In this document: positions 34,698-42,917 of the stretch, one piece after another
Position numbering within the stretch: the stretch's first letter is position 1
How the letters are laid out: each line of letters opens with the position of its first letter
Assembly: GCA_019242475.1 (NCBI GenBank)
Contig: JAFAVK010000028.1
Location: forward strand, 1-64,000
Length of the DNA stretch: 64,000 bases
Reading direction: 5' to 3'
DNA from: Acidobacteriota bacterium
GTDB taxonomy: Bacteria > Acidobacteriota > Blastocatellia > Pyrinomonadales > Pyrinomonadaceae
Program-made: the position numbers and the translations under genes
Notes under the pieces: model-generated
Databases searched by the model: none
Seen by the model: only the letters and a program-made list of their open reading frames with translations
What the model was told of the DNA's origin: nothing

Positions 34698-35240
34698 TCA
34701 GTCCTCTTTGACCTGCACGCGCAGGGTGAGGGCGCCGACCCACTGGCCGGGGTTGTGCGTCTGCTCGAAGAACTGCGGGGTGAAGTTCGAGTGGCAGAGC
34801 GCGCAGCTCGTGTGGAAGGTGTTGCTCAGCGCGATGGAGCGGCGGTAGTACCAGCGGTTGCCGTGGCGCTCGACCGCCTGGTTCGGCTGGCCCTGGAGCG
34901 CGAGCGCCAGCGACTCCTGCTCGAACTGGTCACTCGGGATGTTGTTGTTCCCGCCGAGGAGCGGCGTGGAGTTGCCGATGAGCCGGATGTCGCGGTTGGC
35001 GTCGTGGAAGATGAGCGAGACGGCCTGCTTGCCCTGCTCGACGTTCTCCGGCGTCGTCTCGCCGAACTCTTGCAGGAGCGCGGCGAAGACTTCGGCTTGC
35101 AGGAGGTCGGCCGTCTTCTCGGCCGTCTCCTTCTCCTGGTCGGTCGGGGGGTCGTTGTTGACGCGCCCGAAGGCGACCAGCCCGGCGACGGCGATCAGAA
35201 CGATGATGGCGGCGGCGCGTTTCATTCTCGTGTGTCGCAT
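34698..35240 (-). CDS. DUF3365-type (Tll0287-like) c-type haem protein
   Basis: 180 residues, ATG at 35240 with AAAAGGAG upstream. The N-terminal TM/signal (AAAIIVLIAVAGLVAF) is followed by an all-in-one sensor-like domain with a single c-type haem motif C-A-L-C-H at 146-150. Conserved features of the family are ..TPENVEQGKQAVSLIFHDA.. and ..SLALALQGQPNQAVE.. followed by ..RWYYRRSIALSNTFHTSCAL... Such domains are known as haem-binding periplasmic sensors or small cytochromes. It starts 17 bp after mddA and is evidently co-transcribed with it. Confidence 0.8.
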   Translation of the reverse strand: MRHTRMKRAAAIIVLIAVAGLVAFGRVNNDPPTDQEKETAEKTADLLQAEVFAALLQEFGETTPENVEQGKQAVSLIFHDANRDIRLIGNSTPLLGGNNNIPSDQFEQESLALALQGQPNQAVERHGNRWYYRRSIALSNTFHTSCALCHSNFTPQFFEQTHNPGQWVGALTLRVQVKED

Positions 35241-35257
35241 TGACTTTCTCCTTTTCA

Positions 35258-36031
35258 TTATTGGTGAATGAGATCAAGGGTCTTCTCGCGTCGCCCGGCC
35301 TTGCCGAGGCGCAGGGGGAAGATCATCGGCACGCGCGCGCGGTAGGCGCGGTAGGCGTCGCCGTGGGAGCGAATCAAGTCCCTCTCCTCGAACTGGACGG
35401 CGACGAAGATGTAGGCGGTCGTCGCCAGCGCGAAGAAGAGGTGGGCCGCGGTCATCAGGGGCGCGGCCCAGAAGATGCACAGCCAGCTCAGGTAGATCGG
35501 GTGGCGCACGTGCCGGTAGAGCAACGGCGTCCGGAACTCGGGCTGCGCGTCGGGGCGGCCGAGCAGGTGCCGCCAGACCTGCCGCAGCCCGAACAGGTCG
35601 AAGTGGTCGATCATGAAGGTCGAGGCCAGCAGCAGCAGCCAGCCGAAGAGGTAGAGCCCGTAGACGCCCAGGCGCCCCGCCCGCCCCCCGACGCTCCACA
35701 CGACGCCGCCGACGGGGCGCCACTGCCAGAAGAGCAGCAGCAGCGCGAGGCTTGAGAAGAGCACGTAGGTGGAACGTTCCGCGGCCTCGGGCACGACGCG
35801 CGTCCAGGCGCGCTTGAACCAGGGCCGCGCCATCAGGCTGTGCTGCACCGCGAAGAGGCCGAGCAGGCCGGCGTCGATCAACAGCGCCGCGGGCAGAGAC
35901 CCCTGCGCGCCGGAGTCGATGGACTTGGGCACGTAAAGGCCGCCGACGAACCCCATCGCGTAAAGGAACGTCGCGAAGAAGACGAGGTAGCAGAGTACCC
36001 CGTAGATAAAAACAGTCGCTCGCGCGAGCAT
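35258..36031 (-). CDS. mddA: Methanethiol S-methyltransferase (MddA)
   Basis: 257 residues, ATG at 36031 with AAAGGAG upstream. MddA is a membrane methyltransferase that converts methanethiol plus SAM to dimethyl sulphide. The N-terminal block (..FLYAMGFVGGLYVPKSIDSG) and ..LFAVQHSLMARPWFKRAWTR.., ..ERSTYVLFSSLALLLLFWQW match my recollection of the MddA consensus very closely, and the length fits. The C-terminal half has the isoprenylcysteine-methyltransferase-like core: ..YRHVRHPIYLSWL.. and ..FEERDLIRSHGDAYRAYRA... There are about five TM segments. It is followed by the haem protein gene. Confidence 0.85.
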   Translation of the reverse strand: MLARATVFIYGVLCYLVFFATFLYAMGFVGGLYVPKSIDSGAQGSLPAALLIDAGLLGLFAVQHSLMARPWFKRAWTRVVPEAAERSTYVLFSSLALLLLFWQWRPVGGVVWSVGGRAGRLGVYGLYLFGWLLLLASTFMIDHFDLFGLRQVWRHLLGRPDAQPEFRTPLLYRHVRHPIYLSWLCIFWAAPLMTAAHLFFALATTAYIFVAVQFEERDLIRSHGDAYRAYRARVPMIFPLRLGKAGRREKTLDLIHQ

Positions 36032-36077
36032 GGCAATCTCCTTTGAAAATCTTCTCCGGGCTTTGCGCCCTGGCGCC

Positions 36078-36108
36078 TTCGCGTGAGCCTCCTGAGTGCT
36101 CACGCGAA
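36078..36108. terminator. Stem-loop after the DUF3455 gene
   Basis: An 11-bp perfect stem, TTCGCGTGAGC / GCTCACGCGAA, with a 9-nt loop lies just 3' of the minus-strand DUF3455 gene and 5' of mddA. It is a probable terminator or attenuating hairpin. No clear U-run follows. Confidence 0.5.
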
Positions 36109-36126
36109 AGCGCGAAGGCGAAGGGA

Positions 36127-36678
36127 TCAGTTCGCGGCGCGGTAGAAGAAGTATTCGGCCGTGTAAGGCACCCGCGCCTCTTCGCCGGCGAACGTGCCGG
36201 GGGCCGCGGGCGCCACGCCGCCCGTGGTGTTCACGCGCTGGACGAAGGTCACGCCGTCGAAGATGCCGGGGCCTTCGGTCGAGACCGTCTCCAACTTCAG
36301 CCAGGGGATAGAGGCGGGGTTCGGGGTGCAGCCCGTCAGACGCCTGGCGACCACCTTGCTGCCGCTGTTGCTCTCCCAGGTGGGGCCGGCGTAGTGCGTG
36401 CCGACCTGCCCGCGGTAGTTGCGCGAGGCGAAGAGGTTCGCCACCGGCTCGACGAAGACCCAGGCCGCGCCGTTCCAACTGTAGACCTGCACGCCGGACG
36501 CGTAGGCGTGGAAGGCGACCTGATTTCCCTCGGGCACCTGCACGCTGTCACAGACGCCGGCCGGGAGTTCCGGGGCGCGGTTGTCGGCGGCCGTCTCCGC
36601 GGCGCGCGCGTGCCCGAGGCCGGCGGCGGTGAAAAGGACTGCGAGCGCGACGGCCCGTGTGATTCTCTTGATCTGCAT
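36127..36678 (-). CDS. Secreted DUF3455 protein
   Basis: 183 residues. A signal peptide (..VALAVLFTAAGLGHARA) is followed by the DUF3455 pattern: ..PEGNQVAFHAYASGVQVYSW.., ..VGTHYAGPTWESNSGSKVVA.., ..NPASIPWLKLETVSTEG.., ..VTFVQRVNTTGGVAP... These proteins are common in soil bacteria, predicted to be extracytoplasmic, and of unknown function. It is upstream of mddA on the same strand but separated by a hairpin. Confidence 0.85.
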   Translation of the reverse strand: MQIKRITRAVALAVLFTAAGLGHARAAETAADNRAPELPAGVCDSVQVPEGNQVAFHAYASGVQVYSWNGAAWVFVEPVANLFASRNYRGQVGTHYAGPTWESNSGSKVVARRLTGCTPNPASIPWLKLETVSTEGPGIFDGVTFVQRVNTTGGVAPAAPGTFAGEEARVPYTAEYFFYRAAN

Positions 36679-36874
36679 GATTGCTTCTCTCCTTCAGTTT
36701 GAAAGTAGCGGGGAGGGGCGGCCCTGCCCGCGGTTAATAATTGATGAAGACGCAGGCCGAATCCGGCGCTACAATGGGCGCGGTTTCGCCTCACCCGAAC
36801 GGCCGCGAATCCCCGCAGCCTTACGGGCCGGCGCAAACTACCCCGAAGGCGGTTCGGATGTACTTAGAGTCCCG

Positions 36875-36902
36875 CTGAAATCTTCTGAAAGACTTTCTGA
36901 AA
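36875..36902 (+). promoter_or_regulatory. Three CTGAAA direct repeats ahead of the winged-helix regulator gene
   Basis: CTGAAA occurs at 36875, 36885 and 36897, spaced 10 and 12 bp apart, and ends 6 bp before the ATG. OmpR-type winged-helix proteins usually bind tandem direct repeats one helical turn apart, so this could be an autoregulatory operator. Overlap with the ribosome site suggests repression. This is inferred from position only. Confidence 0.4.
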
Positions 36903-36908
36903 GAAGTT

Positions 36909-39125
36909 ATGTCCGGGCAGGAGACGCAGTTATACGAATTCGGGCCGTTCCGCCTCGACCCCGTCAAACGGCGCCTGCTGCGCGACGGCGAGCCGGTGCA
37001 GCTCACCCCGAAGGCGTTCGAGACGCTCCTCGTGCTCGTCCAGCAGAGCGGGAGGACGGTCGAGAAGGACGACCTGATGCGGAGGGTCTGGCCCGGCGCG
37101 GTGGTCGAGGAGAACAACCTCAACCAGAACATCACCGCCCTACGGAAGTGCCTCGGCGACAGCCGCCAGGCGAGCCTTTACATCGCCACGATCCCGGGGC
37201 TCGGCTACCGCTTCGTCGCCGAGGTCAGGACGGCGCCCGCCGCCGAAGCACGACCGCCGGAGGAGACGAACGGGCAGACGACGGCCGCGCCGCAGGTCGA
37301 ACTTCTTTCCGAGGGGGTTGAACCCTTACCGGCGGACGCGCCTGACGAAACGGACTTCATCCCCTCTCGACCGAAAAGCATGGTCGCGCCCGTGGTGCTG
37401 ACGCTGCTCCTCTTCGCGTCGGCGGCGTACGCGCTCTGGGCCTACTTGAGCACCGACAAGCCGCGCCCGGCCGCGGCGACCGCCCACGAGATTGAGGTGA
37501 CCGCGCTGACGCGGACGGGCACGACGATGCGCGCGGCCATCTCGCCCGACGGCCGTTACATCATCTACTCGGTCGCCGAAGGCGGGCGCGAGAGCCTCTG
37601 GCTCAGGCAGGCGTCCGCCTCCAGCGCACAGCAGATCGTCCCGCCCGCCAGGGTCGAGTTCATCGGTCTCACCTTCTCGCGCGACGGCGACCACCTCTAC
37701 TTCGTGAGGGCGGAGACGAACGGCTCGGTGCGCGCTCTCTACCGCCTGCCCGCGCTCGGGGGCGTGGCGACGAAGCTGCTCGACGACGTGCACTCGCCCG
37801 TCACCTTATCCCCGGACGGCGGCCGCATGGCCTTCGTGCGCAACTCCGGGGGCCAGAGCGCGCTGATGATTGCCGACATCGACGGGGGCAATCAGCGCGT
37901 GCTCGCCTCGCGCCCCGCGCCCGACGGCTTCAAAGTCCCCGCGTGGTCGCCCGACGGCAAGACCATCGCGTGCTCCGCCGGCAGCCGCGACCGCTACGAC
38001 GTTCACAACAGCGTCGTCGCCGTGCGGGTCGAGGACGGCGCGCAGAGCCCGGCCGCGCCGCGCGAGTGGGGTTGGACGGGCCACGTCGAGTGGCTGGCCG
38101 ACGGCAGCGGCTTTCTGCTCGTCGCGAGCGAGCAGCCCGAGGGCATGGATCAGATTTGGCACGTCTCTTACCCCGACGGCGACGCGCGCAGAATCACCAG
38201 CGACTCGAAGAGGTACCGCAACATCAGCCTCACGTCAGACTCCCTCACTCTGGTCGCCGTGCTCTCCGAGTTCAACTCCGACATCTGGGTCGCGGCCGAG
38301 GCCGACGCCGCCCGCGCGCACAAGATTACCTTCGGGACGGGGGCCTACCTCGACGTCTGCTACACGCCCGACGGCCGCGTCATCTACGCCTCGCAGGCCG
38401 GGGGCAACTGGGACATCTGGGTGATGAACGCGGACGGCAGCAACCAGCAACAACTGACGGCGGACGCGGGCGTCAACGCACACCCGGCCGTCTCGCCGGA
38501 CGGCCGCCGCATCGTCTTCGCGTCGAACCGCGCGGGCACTTTCAACATCTGGCGCATGGACGGCGACGGCGGCAACCCCGTGCGCCTGACCGCGGGCGGC
38601 GGCGAGAAGTTCCCGCAGTGGTCGCCCGACGGCCGCTGGGTGGTCTACAACTCTGTGAGCGCCGACGAGAGTCTGTACTCCCTCTGGAAGGTTTCGGCCG
38701 ACGGCGGCGAGCCGGTGCGTCTGACCGACGCGGACTCCGAACGCCCGGCGGTGTCGCCCGACGGCCGGAGCGTCGCGAGCTTTCACCGCGACGCCTCGGC
38801 GGGCGGGTACAGCGTCGTCGTCACGCCGTTCGAAGGCGGGCCGCCGGAGCGGACGTTCGCCGTCCCGCCGGACTTAGTCGCTCTGCCCTTCCTCCGCTGG
38901 TCGCCGGACGGGCAGTCGCTCACCTACACCGCACACCGCGACGGCATCCCGAACATCTGGTCGCAGCCGCTCGCGGGAGGCCCCGCGAAGCAGTTGACCG
39001 ACTTCAAATCCGAAGGCCGCCTCCGTTTCGACTGGTCGCGCGACGGCAAGCAACTGGTGCTGTCGCGCCACGTCTGGACGTCCGACCTCGTGCTCCTGCG
39101 AAACTTCCGGCCGGGCAGGACGTAA
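36909..39125 (+). CDS. Winged-helix (CadC-like) membrane regulator with PD40/TolB-like beta-propeller
   Basis: 738 residues. An OmpR/PhoB-type winged helix occupies about 5-105 (YEFGPFRLDPVKRRLLRDGE .. NITALRKCLGDSR .. IPGLGYRFVAEV). After an acidic linker comes one TM segment (VLTLLLFASAAYALWAYL, about 160-178), then an extracytoplasmic domain of repeated PD40 blades with recurring SPDGR/SPDG(K/R) and ..NIWRMDGDGGNPVRLT.. motifs up to the C-terminus. This one-component design, with a DNA-binding domain inside and a propeller outside, is frequent in Acidobacteriota. It lies directly upstream of the TonB receptor and lyase genes, making it their probable regulator. Confidence 0.93.
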   Translation: MSGQETQLYEFGPFRLDPVKRRLLRDGEPVQLTPKAFETLLVLVQQSGRTVEKDDLMRRVWPGAVVEENNLNQNITALRKCLGDSRQASLYIATIPGLGYRFVAEVRTAPAAEARPPEETNGQTTAAPQVELLSEGVEPLPADAPDETDFIPSRPKSMVAPVVLTLLLFASAAYALWAYLSTDKPRPAAATAHEIEVTALTRTGTTMRAAISPDGRYIIYSVAEGGRESLWLRQASASSAQQIVPPARVEFIGLTFSRDGDHLYFVRAETNGSVRALYRLPALGGVATKLLDDVHSPVTLSPDGGRMAFVRNSGGQSALMIADIDGGNQRVLASRPAPDGFKVPAWSPDGKTIACSAGSRDRYDVHNSVVAVRVEDGAQSPAAPREWGWTGHVEWLADGSGFLLVASEQPEGMDQIWHVSYPDGDARRITSDSKRYRNISLTSDSLTLVAVLSEFNSDIWVAAEADAARAHKITFGTGAYLDVCYTPDGRVIYASQAGGNWDIWVMNADGSNQQQLTADAGVNAHPAVSPDGRRIVFASNRAGTFNIWRMDGDGGNPVRLTAGGGEKFPQWSPDGRWVVYNSVSADESLYSLWKVSADGGEPVRLTDADSERPAVSPDGRSVASFHRDASAGGYSVVVTPFEGGPPERTFAVPPDLVALPFLRWSPDGQSLTYTAHRDGIPNIWSQPLAGGPAKQLTDFKSEGRLRFDWSRDGKQLVLSRHVWTSDLVLLRNFRPGRT

Positions 39126-39340
39126 CCGCCACCTCCCTTCCTGGATATTTACACCCGCGGCCGTATGGGATAATATCCCGATTCCTATAAGGATAAGCGT
39201 TTACCTTCCGGCATCCGGCGTCATCAGCAGCTTTCTTACCTCGGAGTCATAAAGACCTTTCGACACTGTCGGGCCTGCGGCCGGACGGCCGCCGCCCCGC
39301 TGTATCGAGCCGCCCGCCCCCCTAACGGAAGGAGAAGAAG
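39126..39340 (+). promoter_or_regulatory. Promoter region of the TonB receptor gene
   Basis: A 215-bp gap upstream of the receptor gene. It holds an AT-rich patch with the short palindrome GGGATA-A-TATCCC (39167-39179) followed by CCTATAAGG, which could be an operator or -10 region. AACGGAAGGAGAAGAAG just before 39341 is a strong ribosome site. Confidence 0.45.
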
Positions 39341-42300
39341 ATGAACGCGAAACACGTCGGTCAAGCCCTCGCCCTGCTCGCGGTTTTAGTCTGCGTGCCG
39401 GGCTCGCTCAACGATGCGGCGGCCCAGATCGGGGGCAGCGGCTCGATCAACGGGACGGTCTTCGACCCGACGGGGGCGGTCGTCCCCAACGCCACGGTCG
39501 TGGCCCGCAACGTCGCCACCGGGGTCGAGACGACGAGGCAGACGACCGACGCCGGCCTCTACGTCATCTCACCGCTGCCCCCCGGCGAGTACACGCTCAC
39601 GGTCAAGGTCGCGGGCTTCCAGACGCTCATCCAGGAGAAGGTCATCGTGGACGCCCTCGGCAAAGTCGGGCTCAACCTGACTCTCAAGCTCGGCGACGTG
39701 GACGAGACGGTGACGGTCACGGAGGCGCCCGCGCAGTTGAATACGACCGACTCCCGCCTGGGCACGACGATCCGTAACGAGCTGTACACGGCGCTGCCGC
39801 TGGCGATGGGGACGGCCGTCGCCGGCTCAGGGATAGGCCAGGGGCCGCGCAACCCCGGCGCCTTCATCTTCCTCCTGCCCGGCGTCACGGAAGGCAACCG
39901 CTGGGGCCAGGTCAACGGCGCCCAAGGGTTCTCGAAGGACGTGTACGTCGAGGGCACGCCCATCACCGACCCGATTCAGCAGGGCGAGGGGCGCACCATC
40001 AGCCTCGGCGTCTCGGTCGAGGCCGTCGAGCAGTTCCAGGTCGAGACGAGCGGGACGGGGGTCGAGTTCAACGGGCAGGGCGCGGAGAACTACACCATCA
40101 AGTCGGGCAAGAACGAGTTCCACGGCTCGGGCTTCGAGTACCTGCGCAACACCTCGCTCGACGCGCGCGGCTTCTTCCCCTCGGTGCGGCCCGTCGAGCA
40201 CCAGAACGAGTTCGGCTTCACCATCGGCGGCCCCATCGTCAAGAAGAAAGCGTTCTTCTTCTTCTCCTATGACGGTTGGCGCTACCGCGTCACGAGCCCC
40301 ACGCAGCTCGTCTCCATCCCGACGTTGAAAGAGCGGGTGGGCGACTTCAGCGAGCTGCCCGTCGCCATCTACGACCCGGCCTCGACGGCGGCGCTGCCGG
40401 GCGGCGGCTTCTCGCGCACGCAGTTCAGCGACCCCTCGCGCGGCACCGCGAGCAACCCGCTCGGCCTCAACATCATTCCGCTGAATAGAATCTCGAACAT
40501 CTCGAAGGTCTACCAGTCGCTCCTGCCCACGCCGACCAGCTCCGGCGTGCAGAACAACTACTTGGGCCAAGTGCCCGTCGCCTACAACAACGACAGCTTC
40601 AACCTGAAGATCGACTACACGCTGACCGAGAGCCAGCGCATCTCCGGCCTCTACACGCACGGCAAGCGGAGCCAGCCCGGCGCGTACCGCGAGGTCAGCA
40701 CCTCCATCCCGCAGTCGGCCCTGCCGCTCCCCTACACCGACACGCGTTTGGTGACGGAGATACCGACCGTCTTCCAGCTGAAGCACAACTGGAGCGTCAC
40801 GCCGGCGCTGCTCAACCAGTTGAGCTTCGGCTTCAACCACTTCTTCGTCCCCATCACGAACGCCACCTCGGCCGAGCAGTGGGCGAGCAAGTCCGGCATC
40901 AAGGGGCTGCCCGCGGGCGACGCCAGCGACGCCTTCCTCGAAGCGACCTTCGCCGGGCCGAACGCCCCCGCGGGCTGGCGCGGCACGAACTCAAGGGATT
41001 TCGAGGACAACAACTACAACTACACTTTGCAGGACAGCGTGCTCTGGGTGAAGAACAAGCACTCGTTCAAGCTCGGCTTCCAGTACCAGCGGGTGTTTGA
41101 CAAGACGAAGACCAACGACACGGGGAGCCTCTTCGTCTCCGCCTTCAGCAACCTCCAGACCGCCGGGTTCAACTCCGCGGGCGTGTTGCAGAGCGGGACG
41201 GGCAACGCCTATGCGAGTTTCCTTTTGGGCGCGCTCAACTCGGCGACCGTCAACCAGGACTCGGTCGTCTCGACCGTCGCGCAGTTCAGCAGCTACTCCT
41301 ACTGGCTGGCCGACGACTTCAAAGTCAACCCGCGGCTCACCTTAAACCTCGGCCTGCGCCACGACATCTGGCTCCCCTACACGGAGGCCAACGACCACTT
41401 CACCTACCTCGACCCGACGGCGCCGAACCCTGCGGCCGGGGGCTTGCCCGGCGCGCTGCGGTTCGGCGGCAACTACGCGCCGGACGCCATCAGTTGTCAC
41501 TGTAGCCAGATCATCAACACCTACCACAAGGCGCTCGGCCCGCGCGTCGGTTTCGCCTACGCCCTCAACGACCAGACGGTCGTGCGCGGCGGCTACGGCA
41601 TCATGTACGCGCGGCGCGGCGCGGTCGGCGGGCGCGAGAACGCGCGCACGGGCACGGGCTTCACCGGCATCAACGCCAACGCCCCGCTCGTCAGCCCGAA
41701 CGGCTCGTTCGCCCCCGCCTTCCTCTGGGACAGCGGCATCCCGCCCTTCGCGACCGGCCCCATCTACGACGAGACCTACCAGAGCGGCTTCGCGACAGGC
41801 CGCGGGTCGGGCGGCACCGTGACCTACGGCAACCCGGACAGCCAGCCGCCGCGCTACCAGAACTGGAACCTCTCGCTCCAGCGCTCGCTCACGCACTCGC
41901 TGGTCGTGAACGCGGCCTACGTCGGCAGCAACGGCAGGCAGTTGGCCGGGGCTGCGCCGGGCCGTTGGACGAATCAGCTCGACCCGAGGTATCTCGTCCT
42001 CGGCAACCTGCTCACGCAGAACGCGACGCCCGCCAACGTCTTGGCCGCGCAGGCCATCGTCCCGAGCGTCCGTCTGCCGTTCCCGACCTTCTCGGGCACC
42101 ATCGCGCAGATGCTCAAGCCCTTCCCGCAGTACAACAGCGTCTCCGCCCCCTACAACAACGACGGCCAGTCGAACTACCACGCCGGGCAGTTCTCTCTCC
42201 AACAACGTCTGTCGAGCGGGCTGACCTACAACGTGAACTACACCTTCAGCAAGGCGGTCGGCACCGTCAACGGCTTCCGCAGCGCCTACATCGGCGAGAA

Positions 42301-42904
42301 GAGTCTTTCGACCACGGACATGCCGCACGTCCTCAACGCCTTCTACGCCTACGACCTGCCGTTCGGGCGCGGGCGCATGTTCGACACCGGCAACGGGGTC
42401 GTCCGCGCGCTGGTCAGCGGCTGGCAGCTCTCCGGCATCACGCGGTTCGCGTCGGGCACGCCGCTCGGGCCTTTCACGGCCAACTGCAACGTCCCGCAGG
42501 CGGGCACCTGCTGGGCGAGCTATAACCCGAGCTTCAGCGGCCCCGTGCTCATCAACGGCGACTGGGGGAATGGCAACGTGCTCGGGCCGGTGGCGGGTGT
42601 GACGCCGCACATCGACGTGAACGCGTTCGTCTCGCCGGCCGCCTTCACCTACGGCAACACGCCCGCGACGGGCGCCTACGGCCTGCGCAACCCGCACTTC
42701 TTCAACCAGGACTTGAGCCTTTCGCGCACCATCCGCATCCGCGAGAATTGGCGCGTCGGGCTCGGGGCCGACACCTTCAACCTCTTCAACAACGTCCGCT
42801 TCGGCGGCATCAACACGAACATCACGAGCGCGAGCTTCGGCAAGCCGACCGCCCAGATCAACCTGCCGCGCGTCGTCCAGTTGAAGTTGAGGCTCGACTT
42901 CTAA
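39341..42904 (+). CDS. TonB-dependent receptor with N-terminal carboxypeptidase-regulatory domain
   Basis: 1187 residues. The signal peptide (..LALLAVLVCVPGSLNDAAA) is followed by a carboxypeptidase-regulatory-like domain (about 33-115: GSINGTVFDPTGAVVPNATV .. SPLPPGEYTLTVKVAGFQT). A plug-like region (about 130-280) leads to a long outer-membrane beta-barrel ending ..VVQLKLRLDF, with the terminal Phe expected of barrel proteins. This Oar/SusC-like receptor form is a hallmark of Acidobacteriota. It starts after GGAAGGAG. The lyase gene begins 13 bp downstream, so uptake of pectic oligosaccharides is a reasonable inference; the sequence alone does not show the ligand. Confidence 0.93.
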   Translation: MNAKHVGQALALLAVLVCVPGSLNDAAAQIGGSGSINGTVFDPTGAVVPNATVVARNVATGVETTRQTTDAGLYVISPLPPGEYTLTVKVAGFQTLIQEKVIVDALGKVGLNLTLKLGDVDETVTVTEAPAQLNTTDSRLGTTIRNELYTALPLAMGTAVAGSGIGQGPRNPGAFIFLLPGVTEGNRWGQVNGAQGFSKDVYVEGTPITDPIQQGEGRTISLGVSVEAVEQFQVETSGTGVEFNGQGAENYTIKSGKNEFHGSGFEYLRNTSLDARGFFPSVRPVEHQNEFGFTIGGPIVKKKAFFFFSYDGWRYRVTSPTQLVSIPTLKERVGDFSELPVAIYDPASTAALPGGGFSRTQFSDPSRGTASNPLGLNIIPLNRISNISKVYQSLLPTPTSSGVQNNYLGQVPVAYNNDSFNLKIDYTLTESQRISGLYTHGKRSQPGAYREVSTSIPQSALPLPYTDTRLVTEIPTVFQLKHNWSVTPALLNQLSFGFNHFFVPITNATSAEQWASKSGIKGLPAGDASDAFLEATFAGPNAPAGWRGTNSRDFEDNNYNYTLQDSVLWVKNKHSFKLGFQYQRVFDKTKTNDTGSLFVSAFSNLQTAGFNSAGVLQSGTGNAYASFLLGALNSATVNQDSVVSTVAQFSSYSYWLADDFKVNPRLTLNLGLRHDIWLPYTEANDHFTYLDPTAPNPAAGGLPGALRFGGNYAPDAISCHCSQIINTYHKALGPRVGFAYALNDQTVVRGGYGIMYARRGAVGGRENARTGTGFTGINANAPLVSPNGSFAPAFLWDSGIPPFATGPIYDETYQSGFATGRGSGGTVTYGNPDSQPPRYQNWNLSLQRSLTHSLVVNAAYVGSNGRQLAGAAPGRWTNQLDPRYLVLGNLLTQNATPANVLAAQAIVPSVRLPFPTFSGTIAQMLKPFPQYNSVSAPYNNDGQSNYHAGQFSLQQRLSSGLTYNVNYTFSKAVGTVNGFRSAYIGEKSLSTTDMPHVLNAFYAYDLPFGRGRMFDTGNGVVRALVSGWQLSGITRFASGTPLGPFTANCNVPQAGTCWASYNPSFSGPVLINGDWGNGNVLGPVAGVTPHIDVNAFVSPAAFTYGNTPATGAYGLRNPHFFNQDLSLSRTIRIRENWRVGLGADTFNLFNNVRFGGINTNITSASFGKPTAQINLPRVVQLKLRLDF

Positions 42905-42917
42905 GGTGGGCCGAACC

